Below are positions 17,039 to 25,914 of a stretch of 64,000 nt of DNA, piece after piece. The stretch comes from 20CM-2-55-15 sp963738025. Its GTDB lineage: Bacteria; Acidobacteriota; Terriglobia; 20CM-2-55-15. The notes beneath the pieces are model-generated. The model made no database searches. It was given only the letters and a program-made list of their open reading frames with translations, and had not been told where the DNA came from. The first letter of the stretch is position 1. The number at the start of each line of letters is the position of its first letter. A program made the translations under genes and the position numbers. The stretch lies in contig CAVTWA010000005.1 in NCBI GenBank assembly GCA_963738025.1, positions 620,001-684,000 on the forward strand, in the 5' to 3' direction.

Positions 17039-19195
17039 TCAGGTCGTCCTGGGCCCCGCGTGCCGTTTCATGAACTCGCGGAGGGCGTGCTGCATTGCGA
17101 TGCCGAACGGCTGGTCCGTGGTTATATATGTCCACGTCGTGCCGCGGCGCGACGCCTTCACGTCGCCTGGTGTCGCGTTTTCAAGCCGTCTCGGAATCTC
17201 GGAATCGATTGCGGCCTGCAGTTCCTCAAATAAGGCGTGAACCTTTTTGACGTACTCTCGAAACGGATCGAAACCGCCGAACTTGAAGTAGTTCTGAATC
17301 GGATCCCGGCCGCCGCCGGCCAGTGAGACCCATTGGATCCCGGCGTGCAACTCCGACAATGCCGAAAGGTACTCCGCCCACAGATCATCGATGGTTTGAA
17401 GCGACACGACCCGCTCTATCTCAGAGCTGCAAGGCGTCACCCCTTCCAGAATGTTCTGCCGCCGCTGTTGAATGGCGAGCCGCCGGCCCTCTGTCGCAGC
17501 TTCGTAATTGACGAGGAATCGCCGGATATCGAGTTGCACTCCTTCGATCTGCCGCTGGATGCTTTCAGGATCCTGCGGATACGCTGGATTAGCGATGCCG
17601 TACTTGACCAGCAACGCGTCTTCATGGGAAACAAAGAACCGCGAGCAGCCCGGGTCTCCCTGACGTCCGGCTCTGCCGCGAAGCTGGTTATCGATCCGGC
17701 GGCTTTCGTGACGATTCGTGCCTATGACGTACAGGCCGCCGAGTTCGGCCACACCCGGCCCCAGTTTGATGTCTGTTCCGCGTCCGGCCATGTTGGTTGA
17801 AATGGTTATGGAGCCGCGCTCTCCGGCGCGCGCCACAATCGCCGCTTCCTGCTCGTCGTTCCGTGCATTGAGGACCTCGTGAGGCAGGTCACGCAGCTGG
17901 GTGCTGAGTCGTTCCGACTCTTCGACGCTTGCGGTGCCGATCAAGATGGGCTGACCGCTTTGATGAGCTCGGCGGATTTCAGCCGCCACCGCACCTTCCT
18001 TCTCGCGGCGTGTTTGAAAAACGATGTCCGGATCGTCGGTCCGGATCATTGGACGATTGGTTGGAATCACTTCGACTTCGAGGTCGTAAACGCCGCGGAA
18101 TTCTTCCGCTTGTGTAGCCGCGGTGCCTGTCATCCCGCAGACTACGGGATAAAGCGCCATGTAGTTTTGCAACGTTATGGAACCCAGCACGCGTCCGGAA
18201 GTCTTCGGCGGCACGCCTTCTTTGGCTTCGATTGCGGTTTGCAGCCCGGCGGGCCAGCGGCGTTCCTGGATGACGCGACCTTTGAACTCATCGACGGATT
18301 CAATGGCGCCATTCCTGACGATGTAATCGACATCGCGGCGCAGGAGAGCATGCGCATGCAGCGAGTCCTGTACCGCAGCGTGTAAAGGAAGGTTGCGATC
18401 GTCGAACAGGTTGCGGCATCCGAAAGCGTCTTCGACGGCACGGATACCCGTATCTGTCAGAACCGCGTTTCGCTCATTTTCATCGACGGAGTAATGCACC
18501 GCTCGCTGAAATTCGCGGGTTAAAGCGTCCACGCGATAGGCCAGTGATTCGGATTCAGCGTCCTCGCCGGCGATCACCAGAGGCAATCGTGCCTCGTCGA
18601 TGAGGATGGAATCCGCTTCGTCAACGACTGCAACATTAAAAGGACGGTGAACCTGATCGGAGGCGTGCAACGCAAGCTGGTCCCGCAGGTAGTCGAAGCC
18701 AATCTCGGTCGCCGTCCCATAGGTGAGGTCGCACGCGTAGGCGCTGCGGCGCTCCGCGGTATTCGATGTCTGCTGGATACATCCGACCGACAGCCCGAGG
18801 AATTGATAGATCGGGTGCATCCATTGCGCATCGCGGCGGGCGAGATAATCGTTGGCCGTCATCACGTGAACGCCCTTTCCTTGTTTCGCGTACCAGATGA
18901 TGGCCGGAACCGCGGCGAGCGTCTTTCCTTCACCGGTCTGCATCTCGGCGATTTTCCCCTCCGCCAACGCCACGGCGCCCTGCAGCTGCACGTCGAACAT
19001 CGTCAGTCCCAGAACGCGAGCTGCAATAATGGCCGTTACGGCAAACGTTTCAATCAAGTCCTTCGATCGTTGGCCCGTTTCCCTTAATGCGGCGTCGCTC
19101 GCGCTGGCAAGCTCCTCACGGCGGTGATTGATTTCCTGAACGGTGTTCTGGTGTGCAGTGAAACGTCGAAAAATAGAACGAACAAATTCGCGCAT
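17039..19195 (-). CDS. SecA-like translocation ATPase, accessory (SecA2-type)
   Basis: 718 residues, shorter than housekeeping SecA (about 900). Walker A TGEGKT is at 87-92 and Walker B 'VVDEADSILIDEAR' near 195. The second helicase domain has 'TNMAGRGTDIKLG' and 'RGRAGRQGDPG'. The preprotein cross-linking insert and a shortened helical scaffold ('DDLWAEYLSALSELHAGI') are present, but the C-terminal linker and Cys-rich SecB-binding zinc tail are absent. These traits fit an accessory SecA that moves a restricted set of proteins. No SecY2 or accessory Sec partner is seen in this window. A small membrane-protein gene lies just upstream on the same strand. Confidence 0.88.
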   Translation of the reverse strand: MREFVRSIFRRFTAHQNTVQEINHRREELASASDAALRETGQRSKDLIETFAVTAIIAARVLGLTMFDVQLQGAVALAEGKIAEMQTGEGKTLAAVPAIIWYAKQGKGVHVMTANDYLARRDAQWMHPIYQFLGLSVGCIQQTSNTAERRSAYACDLTYGTATEIGFDYLRDQLALHASDQVHRPFNVAVVDEADSILIDEARLPLVIAGEDAESESLAYRVDALTREFQRAVHYSVDENERNAVLTDTGIRAVEDAFGCRNLFDDRNLPLHAAVQDSLHAHALLRRDVDYIVRNGAIESVDEFKGRVIQERRWPAGLQTAIEAKEGVPPKTSGRVLGSITLQNYMALYPVVCGMTGTAATQAEEFRGVYDLEVEVIPTNRPMIRTDDPDIVFQTRREKEGAVAAEIRRAHQSGQPILIGTASVEESERLSTQLRDLPHEVLNARNDEQEAAIVARAGERGSITISTNMAGRGTDIKLGPGVAELGGLYVIGTNRHESRRIDNQLRGRAGRQGDPGCSRFFVSHEDALLVKYGIANPAYPQDPESIQRQIEGVQLDIRRFLVNYEAATEGRRLAIQQRRQNILEGVTPCSSEIERVVSLQTIDDLWAEYLSALSELHAGIQWVSLAGGGRDPIQNYFKFGGFDPFREYVKKVHALFEELQAAIDSEIPRRLENATPGDVKASRRGTTWTYITTDQPFGIAMQHALREFMKRHAGPRTT

Positions 19196-19246
19196 AGCAT
19201 TCTCCCGTTTAAATGTTTTTGTTGTGAGTTGATGCGAGACGACGTC

Positions 19247-19471
19247 TCAGGAGAGGGGAGGAGCGCGAGTGGCCAGCAGGCGCGGCGACGCTGTCAATTC
19301 AGACAGGTCCTCTTTGTGCGGCGCCAGCCGGAAAGAGGCAATGCTGATCAGAAGCAGACAAACCAGCGGCAGGATGGCAAACGGAGCTGTATGTGAATCG
19401 ACGCCCGCCAGCGTGCCAACGAGCAAAACGATGATCGTGAGGACAGCTAAAATTGCGCGAACCGTGTTCAC
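19247..19471 (-). CDS. Small membrane protein, unknown
   Basis: 74 residues from a GTG start. Two hydrophobic helices are clear (about 6-24 and 28-47), followed by a charged tail. I recognise no family. It is 51 bases upstream of the SecA-like gene on the same strand and may share its transcript, which makes it a candidate partner for that pathway, though nothing in the sequence proves this. Ribosome-site support is weak. Confidence 0.5.
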   Translation of the reverse strand: MNTVRAILAVLTIIVLLVGTLAGVDSHTAPFAILPLVCLLLISIASFRLAPHKEDLSELTASPRLLATRAPPLS

Positions 19472-19525
19472 CGGATGATTCCTGGTAATGATCCTAACAT
19501 GGGCCTGGAGTTTTCGCGAACTGCA

Positions 19526-19593
19526 GGCGCGGTCTATGACCGCGCGCTGTGCCTGGAATCAAACGACGTTCGCGCGGCCATAGACCAGGGCTG
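19526..19593. repeat. Hairpin repeat family D, copy 1
   Basis: GCGCGGTCTATGACCGCGCG is followed by a spacer and then GCGCGGCCATAGACC. The same unit, including the CTGGAATCAA spacer, recurs at 55667-55730 and in part at 55879. It is joined on its right to a family E element. Confidence 0.8.
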
Positions 19594-19645
19594 TCCAAAA
19601 TGGTTGCTGGAACTAGATCCGCGCAGCGATGTGCTGGCAGGGCAA

Positions 19646-19865
19646 CTCCCCGCCTGAGTCAGGCGGGGTGCCTTCGCGAAGCGAAGGCGGGGCGGTCTGT
19701 TCAAAGGCCGCGCGCAGCGCGAACCTTATGGATTTCCGCGAAGCGCTCATTATTGATCGGTGCGCTTCGCGGAAATTCATAAGGAGCCGCTTCGCGGGAC
19801 TTTGAACAGACCGCCCCGGCCCTCGCTGCGCGAGGGCATCCCCGCCTAACTTAGGCGGGGACTGG
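19646..19865. repeat. Full-length nested hairpin element of family E (220 bp)
   Basis: The most complete copy. From the outside in it has TCCCCGCCTGAGTCAGGCGG, CCTTCGCGAAGCGAAGG, GGGGCGGTCTGTTCAAAG, CCTTATGGATTTCCGCGAAG and a centre near 19755, then matching arms back out (CTTCGCGGAAATTCATAAGG, CTTTGAACAGACCGCCCC, CCCCGCCTAACTTAGGCGGG). It contains no gene. Half copies are at 24.7, 25.5 and 51.8 kb. Confidence 0.88.
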
Positions 19866-19969
19866 GAGACACGCCCCCAGCACTGCCTCGAAAAAAGCCG
19901 CAGCGAAAAATCTGGAACAAAATATAACCTCCGTCTCGTAATCCGTTTCTATACACATGGAGGTGGGGT

Positions 19970-22435
19970 GTGCTTCATGACATTCGATTCGGTTTACGCC
20001 TGTTGTGGAAGGACCGGGGATACGCTTTAACCGCAGTTCTGACGCTCGCCATTTGCCTTGGCGCCAACACGGCGGTCTTCACGATTGTAAATTCAGTCCT
20101 TCTAAAACCACTCCCGGTGCCGGACTCAAACCGGATTCTGCTGATGTCCAACCTTTACCCCAATTCCGGAAGCGCTGCCGCGCACTCGGTGAACAGTGGG
20201 GTGCCGGACTATTACGACCGTCTTCGCGCTCTGACGGTTTTTGAAGAACAGGCGATGTACAACGGCGCCAACCTCTCGATCGATATCGACAGCTCACCGC
20301 AGTTGACCCATGGAATGGCGGCGACACCATCTTTATTCCGGCTTCTGCGCGTGCCTCCGGTTGAGGGCCGGATCTTTGACGACAGTGAAGGCGAAATCGG
20401 CAATGAGCAGAGAGTCATCCTCAGCTATGGCTTGTGGCAGCAGCTTTATGGCGGAAAAAGGGAAGCGGTCAACCAGCCGATCCGGCTCGGCGGCCGCCCA
20501 TTCACGATTGTCGGTGTGATGCCGCAGAGTTTCCAGTTCGATGATCCCGAGGCCCGCTTCTGGGTGCCGCTGGCGTTTACCGCCCAGCAGAAATCGGATG
20601 ACGCCAGGCATAGCAATAGCTGGTACAACATCGGACGGTTGAAGCCGGGCGCAACCATCGAACAGGCACAGGCGGAAGTCAATGCGCTGAACAATGCAAA
20701 TCTCGAGCGTTTCCCCCAGTACAAGCAGCTTCTGATCAATGCCGGCTTTCGCACGCAGGTCGACCGGCTGCAGGATATTCTGGTCCGCGATGTCCGGCCG
20801 ACACTCTACCTGCTCTGGGGCGGAGCCATCCTGGTTTTGCTGATCGGCGGAGTGAACCTGGCGAACTTGACGCTCGCCAGAGCGAGCGTTCGAATGAAGG
20901 AACTTTCCACGCGACTCGCTCTCGGCGCGGTCCGGGCGCGGCTGGCGCGGCAGCTTGTGATCGAGAGCCTGATGCTTTCTCTTGCGGGCGGCGCCGCGGG
21001 CGTCCTGACGGGAGCCGTCATCCTTCGGACGTTGCAGGGAATCGGTCTGGACCGCTTGCCTCGCGCCGGCGAAATTCACATCGATGCCGCCGTTGTCGGG
21101 GCAGCGCTCGCGATGTCACTGGTGGCCGGCATTTTCATCGGCCTGGTTCCGGTTGCACAGATGGTCCGTATCAACGTCAACACGGTGTTGCGTGAAGAAA
21201 GCAGAACAGGAACCGGCGGTAACAAAGCGCGCCGAATTCGCAGCGTGCTGGTCGTTGCTCAGGTTGGTTTCGCTTTTGTGTTGTTGATCGGGTCGGGACT
21301 CCTGGTGGCCAGCTTCCGGAATCTGCTGGCGGTCGATCCCGGGTTCAACTCGGAACGAGTCATCACGGCCGGCATTGGAATGCCGCTGGTGCGATACGCC
21401 ACCGATAACGACGTACGAATATTTACCAATCGCGTTCTTCAAACGATTCGCAGCGTGCCCGGCGTTATGAATGCGGGTGGCACTACGATTATTCCGCTCG
21501 GCGGCAATCACAGTGACGGCGTTATCGTCGCCGAGGGTTATCAAATGAAGGCCGGCGAGTCTCTGGTCTCTCCGATGCAATTGGTGATCACTCCCGGTTA
21601 CTTCGAAGCGATGGGGACGCGGCTGGTCCGCGGCCGATACTTCAACGAGCACGATAACGAAGCTGCGCCAGGCGCCGTCATCGTCGATGAACGATTGGCG
21701 GCGCGCTTCTGGCCCGGCGCCGATCCCATCGGAAAGCGGATGTATCGTCCGACAAATCCAAGAGACCTTTTGAAGATCGACGGGAATACGAAATGGTTGA
21801 CGGTTGTCGGCGTCGTTCGAGAAGTCCGGCTCGAAGACCTGGCCGGCGTTCCGACGACTGTTGGTGCGTATTACGCTCCGGCTGCTCAGTCGGTCACTCG
21901 CGGTATGGTCGTCGCGATCAAGACGAACCGGGATCCGGAAGCTGTTCTGCGAACGATCCGCAGCGAAGTGAAAAAGATCGATCCGGCAATGCCTCTCTCC
22001 AATGTTCGAACCATGACGGAATATGCCTCGCGCTCGCTCATGCCCCGGAAAGCCGCGATGCTGCTGGCCACCTCGTTTGCCTTGATTTCGTTATTTCTCT
22101 CGGCACTCGGGATTTATGGAGTACTGGCGTATGTGGTCACCCAGCGTTCGCGTGAAATCGGCATTCGCATCGCACTGGGCAGCACCACGGGCGGCATTTT
22201 CAACCTCGTCGTTCGCGAAGGCCTGTGGCTGGTATTGAGCGGCCTGGCTTTGGGATTCGTCGGCGCCGTCGTTCTGCGGCGGACCATGCAAAGCCAGATC
22301 TACGGTCTCGGCGCACTGGATCCAGTCGTGCTTCTCAGCGTGATCCTCAGTCTGACCATCATCGCCGCCGCGGCCTGCTCCCTTCCGGCCCGGCGTGCCA
22401 CAAAAGTCAATCCGGTGGCCGTCCTGAACCAGTAG
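19970..22435 (+). CDS. ABC transporter permease, ADOP (FtsX/MacB-like) family
   Basis: 821 residues. The GTG start follows a strong GGAGGTGGGG. The N-terminus 'MLHDIRFGLRLLWKDRGY' and 'ALTAVLTLAICLGANTAVF' is the signature of the acidobacterial duplicated orphaned permease type. A MacB periplasmic core domain, three membrane helices with an FtsX domain (about 280-400), a second core domain and a second FtsX domain (about 690-820) follow. Relatives export small molecules or act mechanically on the envelope with a separate ATPase; none is adjacent here, hence 'orphan'. The DUF433 gene starts 16 bases downstream but is probably unrelated in function. Confidence 0.93.
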   Translation: MLHDIRFGLRLLWKDRGYALTAVLTLAICLGANTAVFTIVNSVLLKPLPVPDSNRILLMSNLYPNSGSAAAHSVNSGVPDYYDRLRALTVFEEQAMYNGANLSIDIDSSPQLTHGMAATPSLFRLLRVPPVEGRIFDDSEGEIGNEQRVILSYGLWQQLYGGKREAVNQPIRLGGRPFTIVGVMPQSFQFDDPEARFWVPLAFTAQQKSDDARHSNSWYNIGRLKPGATIEQAQAEVNALNNANLERFPQYKQLLINAGFRTQVDRLQDILVRDVRPTLYLLWGGAILVLLIGGVNLANLTLARASVRMKELSTRLALGAVRARLARQLVIESLMLSLAGGAAGVLTGAVILRTLQGIGLDRLPRAGEIHIDAAVVGAALAMSLVAGIFIGLVPVAQMVRINVNTVLREESRTGTGGNKARRIRSVLVVAQVGFAFVLLIGSGLLVASFRNLLAVDPGFNSERVITAGIGMPLVRYATDNDVRIFTNRVLQTIRSVPGVMNAGGTTIIPLGGNHSDGVIVAEGYQMKAGESLVSPMQLVITPGYFEAMGTRLVRGRYFNEHDNEAAPGAVIVDERLAARFWPGADPIGKRMYRPTNPRDLLKIDGNTKWLTVVGVVREVRLEDLAGVPTTVGAYYAPAAQSVTRGMVVAIKTNRDPEAVLRTIRSEVKKIDPAMPLSNVRTMTEYASRSLMPRKAAMLLATSFALISLFLSALGIYGVLAYVVTQRSREIGIRIALGSTTGGIFNLVVREGLWLVLSGLALGFVGAVVLRRTMQSQIYGLGALDPVVLLSVILSLTIIAAAACSLPARRATKVNPVAVLNQ

Positions 22436-22451
22436 CGCGTAAACTGATTTT

Positions 22452-22673
22452 ATGAACAAGCTGGAACGCATCACGATCAATCCCAATCAGTGCGGTGGAC
22501 GGCCGTGCATCCGCGGGATGCGAATCCGGGTCAAAGATGTCCTCGACATGCTGGCAGGCGGCGCAACGCAGGAAGAGATTCTGACTGATTTCCCTGATCT
22601 GGAGCCGGAGGATATCCGGGCTTCAATCGCATACGCCGCCAGTTATCTTGATCACGCTATTGTCACCGGGTGA
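22452..22673 (+). CDS. DUF433 protein, orphan antitoxin-like
   Basis: 73 residues that match DUF433 along the whole length: 'ITINPNQCGGRPCIRGMRI', 'VKDVLDMLAGGATQEEIL' and 'FPDLEPEDIRASIAYAASYL'. This is a small winged helix usually paired with a DUF5615 PIN-like toxin in the next gene. Here only nine codons of open frame follow, and no toxin is present, unlike the intact pair at 38311-38843. It is either a stray antitoxin or one that has kept a regulatory use. Confidence 0.85.
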   Translation: MNKLERITINPNQCGGRPCIRGMRIRVKDVLDMLAGGATQEEILTDFPDLEPEDIRASIAYAASYLDHAIVTG

Positions 22674-22695
22674 GACATGCGATCGTGGCAGATTG

Positions 22696-23409
22696 TTAAA
22701 AGGGGTTGAACTCGAGAATCTTTGGTTCTGCTTCATCGGGTGAAAGGTCAAACCGTTCTGTCACAGCTTTAGTCCCAACGACCGCGGACACGATGTACTG
22801 GCCGGATCTTGCCAAAAGGGAAGTCTCGCCGGAGGAGTTCATTGGCAGATCGAAGGTCGGACCATCACTTTCGAGCATCAGTACGTTGAAAAGTCCGGGA
22901 TTCGCGTCCACTTGTTGGTTTCCGCGCACTCTCAAGACGACCTCCTTGTACGGCGTCAGATCAACCTCGAACTCTCCTTTGCGAATCGCTGCACTCGTGA
23001 TCTCTTCGCTGAATGAACAGAGGTTGATGCGCCGCGATATCCCATTCGTGGCACGACGCAAGACAATATCCGTTAAAGATCCCTGGAGCCGTCCTGCCTG
23101 CTCGATCTCAATTTCAGCAACATTGGACCGCAACGGGAATGTCGAAAAGGCCAGGACGGGGTTTGGAGGAAAAACTCTCCAGCGCACGAGGGTACTTTCT
23201 TCTATTTCGAATCTCGGACTGACAAATCTGATCAAAAGCTTTCCCATAAACCGAATCCGGCAATCACCAGAGTGACACGCCAAAACTTCTCGACAAAACA
23301 GAAAACCACGAATGCGGTTTTCCATCCCTGGCCGATCCTGGAATGGCGGTCTCCACGCAAAGGTATCTTTTAGATCATTGAAGTCCTTCCCACGGAACCC
23401 TAGGATCAA
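22696..23409 (-). CDS. Hypothetical protein, beta-rich C-terminus
   Basis: Up to 237 residues; the frame opens with a TTG and the true start is unclear (an ATG at about residue 55, MGKLLIRF, is an alternative). The C-terminal 100 residues look like surface or carboxypeptidase-like strands ('FEVDLTPYKEVVLRVRGN', 'LLARSGQYIVSAVVGTKAVT'). I know no family for it. A 189-residue frame on the other strand reads less like protein and I take it as a shadow. Next to it on the other strand is another small regulatory-like secreted protein. Confidence 0.5.
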   Translation of the reverse strand: MILGFRGKDFNDLKDTFAWRPPFQDRPGMENRIRGFLFCREVLACHSGDCRIRFMGKLLIRFVSPRFEIEESTLVRWRVFPPNPVLAFSTFPLRSNVAEIEIEQAGRLQGSLTDIVLRRATNGISRRINLCSFSEEITSAAIRKGEFEVDLTPYKEVVLRVRGNQQVDANPGLFNVLMLESDGPTFDLPMNSSGETSLLARSGQYIVSAVVGTKAVTERFDLSPDEAEPKILEFNPF

Positions 23410-23490
23410 GCCAGTCCATGAGATCAGCGACGTGCAGAAAAAACCTCACGAAGGTGTTGCATTGCTGGAAATTCGATGAAGGAGGCGACC

Positions 23491-23901
23491 GTGGGTCAGG
23501 AGGTAAACGCTGTCCCGAAATGTATCGCTACTCATAACAGGACGAGGTCCGCTGCCGGTTTGAAATCAGTTCCTGGGGCGGGCAACTGCTTTGCCCGGCG
23601 GGCAATCCTTCTCCTATCGGTATGTACCCTCCTGATTACGACGGCACTTGCTCAGGAGGGAAGAGCGCGACTGTCTGGTCGCCTCAGTAATGGGCAGGGA
23701 GACCCGATTGCGAACGCAGTGATTGTGGTGTGCAACACAGAGGCGAATCTCTGGCTTATTACAAGTACCGATGCGAGAGGCTCGTATGAACTTGCGGAGC
23801 TGCCGGCGAATCGATTCTCGATTGAAGTGCTTTCACCGCAGTGGCGGCGAGCGACCTGGAACCCAGGCCGATCAGATCTGGGGTTTCAGTCCGTGGAGTG
23901 A
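23491..23901 (+). CDS. Small secreted protein with one carboxypeptidase-regulatory-like domain
   Basis: 136 residues from the GTG at 23491, chosen because AAGGAGG lies at 23479-23485; an ATG at 23476 overlaps that site. A hydrophobic segment at about 38-55 ends in ALAQ and looks like a signal peptide after a long basic N-region. One beta-sandwich domain follows ('ARLSGRLSNGQGDPIANAVI', 'TDARGSYELAELPANRFSIE'). Such domains normally head much larger proteins, so this may be a truncated gene. Confidence 0.55.
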   Translation: MGQEVNAVPKCIATHNRTRSAAGLKSVPGAGNCFARRAILLLSVCTLLITTALAQEGRARLSGRLSNGQGDPIANAVIVVCNTEANLWLITSTDARGSYELAELPANRFSIEVLSPQWRRATWNPGRSDLGFQSVE

Positions 23902-24152
23902 CACGGTACGTTACAAGCCGGGCAAAGACTAAGAGTTCGTCGGCCTTGCTTCAACCACCCCCCCTCCCTCCCCAACTCCTGATGGCCCATCTATTGTATG
24001 GCTTCCATCGGCAACAGGACTAACATGTCTCTCTGTCTGGCTCAACCCTTACTGCCGGATATTAAGAAACGCTTATCTGCCAGCGATAGACTTGTCGAAG
24101 TGAGCATCCCAGTAATTTTCTGCTGCTTGACCGCGCAGCGAATGTAGCGCGC

Positions 24153-24641
24153 TCATTTTGCAGGAGCGTCTACCAACCTGCCGATCTCGACATCGGTGGC
24201 TCGCGTCAGCGGCTGCGGACCGGGCAATGCCCCGTTCAGTTGCAGAATGTAGGCCATGATGTTCAGTTGCGTTTCTTCGTCGAGGGGACCACTGAACCGT
24301 TTGATCAATTCCGAACTGAAATCCTTCGTAGATCGCGCGCCCCACCGTGTAATGAATTTCGGTCCTGCGAGTTGCGGCACTTTGCCACCATTGTTTCGAA
24401 CACTGACCTGGAGGTTCTCAGGCAGCGAACTCAACTCCGGGGTTTCGTCCTTATCGCCGTTCCGGCCACTAAGGGATTTCGCGTGGCAGTCCGCACAAGC
24501 ACCGAACTGATTTTCCTGAAGTTCCCGTTGGCCGGCGGTTGCCTGCTCCGCTGTATAGACGCGGGGCCGGTCCGTTGATTGTTGGGCGAATACCGGAAAA
24601 ATCGCGACTGGAACGAGCACAATCATGAAACGTCGAAGCAT
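24153..24641 (-). CDS. Exported c-type cytochrome
   Basis: 162 residues with a signal peptide (to about VFAQ, residue 20). Haem motif CADCH is at 49-53 after 'YTAEQATAGQRELQENQFGA', and the fold ends in 'ETQLNIMAYILQLNGALPG', the closing helix of small class I cytochromes in acidobacterial alcohol-dehydrogenase-type clusters. No oxidase or dehydrogenase gene is adjacent. It probably passes electrons in the periplasm. Confidence 0.87.
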   Translation of the reverse strand: MLRRFMIVLVPVAIFPVFAQQSTDRPRVYTAEQATAGQRELQENQFGACADCHAKSLSGRNGDKDETPELSSLPENLQVSVRNNGGKVPQLAGPKFITRWGARSTKDFSSELIKRFSGPLDEETQLNIMAYILQLNGALPGPQPLTRATDVEIGRLVDAPAK

Positions 24642-24740
24642 AGTAGGGTGGATTCTAGTGGATGTCGCGCAGGCAACATCTTCATGGAATTGTCTGGTTT
24701 ATGCAAAATTGCCGCAAGGTAACGGATTGCTATTTTGCAC

Positions 24741-24842
24741 AGTCCCCTCCGAAGTTAGGAGGGGTGGCGCGAAGCGCCGGGGTGGTCTGTTCAAAGGCGC
24801 GCAGCATCCTTATGAATTTCCGCGAAGCGGACCGAATTGATC
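24741..24842. repeat. Left half of a family E hairpin element
   Basis: AGTCCCCTCCGAAGTTAGGA, then GGGGTGGTCTGTTCAAAG and CCTTATGAATTTCCGCGAAG, breaking off near the centre of the palindrome. The matching right half is at 25461-25580, with a small gene between the halves. Confidence 0.82.
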
Positions 24843-24907
24843 AGGAGCGCTCTGGTATCGCCGGATTAGTGCCATAGAATACAGAGACGTCGACTACGCG
24901 GCAGGTG

Positions 24908-25294
24908 TCACTTTCGTGCCGAGCGTCGTGGAACATAAACGAATAACACTGCGGCAGCGACCGCTCCAGTCGCCCAGCAAATTGATCTCAATGTCTCAAG
25001 AATTAGAGTCGTTATCGGCCCGGGTGAAATTAAGATCGTGACCAGCCGCAAAACCAGCCCGGCAGTGGCCATGCCAAAAATCACACGATCTCCAAGGAAG
25101 AGAGATCTCATCCCGACATTGGCGACAACCCAGATTGTGAAGACAAAGAAAAGAATAAATGCCGGGTCGCGAGAGTGTTCCGGCTTGATGGTTGACAGCG
25201 TGGTCCACGCGCGCGGGAGGGCCTCATAAATACAAAATACAAGAATCCCCAGCAACGCCGCCCGACTTTGCAATACTCCCCGCCGCCTTGTCAT
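24908..25294 (-). CDS. Membrane protein of unknown function, lying between two half-palindromes
   Basis: 128 residues with four hydrophobic segments (about 11-29, 45-60, 70-88, 105-122) and a basic tail. No family recognised. It lies alone between the left half (24741-24842) and right half (25461-25580) of one family E element, as if it had been inserted into the centre of that palindrome or carried by it. Function unknown. Confidence 0.6.
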   Translation of the reverse strand: MTRRRGVLQSRAALLGILVFCIYEALPRAWTTLSTIKPEHSRDPAFILFFVFTIWVVANVGMRSLFLGDRVIFGMATAGLVLRLVTILISPGPITTLILETLRSICWATGAVAAAVLFVYVPRRSARK

Positions 25295-25460
25295 CGTTCG
25301 TCTCTATTTTGGGCTATACCCTGAGGTCGCGTCGGGCGGTTTGGGTTACTACATGATCCGCTCGACGGGGCCGGCGACATCGAGCCTGAGTTCGACCCGT
25401 TGATCACCCGTAGTAGTAGCTGCCGGCCACTGCGCAGTGCTCCATCATTATGGATTCGAT

Positions 25461-25618
25461 TTGGTGCGCTTCGCGGAAATTCATAAGGTACGCGCTGTGC
25501 GCGGACTTTGAACAGATATTCAGGCTTCGCCCTATCGGGCTCGCGCTCCGCGCCGCCCGCCTGACTCAGGCGGGGACTGGGCCAAACCAGGTTTAGATCG
25601 CATCCACTACATTCAAAC
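25461..25618. repeat. Right half of a family E hairpin element plus conserved flank
   Basis: GTGCGCTTCGCGGAAATTCA, CTTTGAACAGA and CGCCTGACTCAGGCGGGGAC match the right arm of the full element at 19.8 kb. 25581-25618 continues with a flank whose reverse complement is also seen left of the copies at 51.8 and 55.8 kb (GAATGTAATGGATGCGATGT). 25619-25872 holds nothing else that I can support. Confidence 0.8.
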
Positions 25619-25872
25619 ATTGCCGGAAAATGGTATTGTTCTTCCCGTGCGTTACGCTCCAAACCTCCGACCCCTTCTCCTTGTTTATTATTCCGCCAAC
25701 GCCATTCGCGATTACGTATCAGGGCAAGAATGGAAAACAGTGCGTTGCAGTCATGATCGGCGGGCGCGCGCGTCCATCGGCGCTGCGCCGAACAACCAGG
25801 GCCTGCTGGTTTTTTCGCTGCCATAATTCGGCCAGCACCAGGCAACTGAGTTATGATGCGGGCAACGGAACT

Positions 25873-25895
25873 GTAGTCGCGGGCTTCAGCCCGCG
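25873..25895. repeat. Hairpin repeat family B, copy 2
   Basis: GTAGTCGCGGGCTTCAGCCC with a shortened right arm, 5 bases before the TAAGGAG ribosome site of the DUF6152 gene. A hairpin here could influence translation start. Confidence 0.7.
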
Positions 25896-25914
25896 TTATT
25901 TAAGGAGCAGAACA

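Noticed and set aside
22706..23275. 189-codon plus-strand frame
   Set aside because: Overlaps a minus-strand frame whose C-terminus looks more like folded protein. I kept the minus call, with low confidence.
25291..25845. 184-codon minus-strand frame
   Set aside because: It runs through a family E repeat half and its flank; composition is not protein-like.
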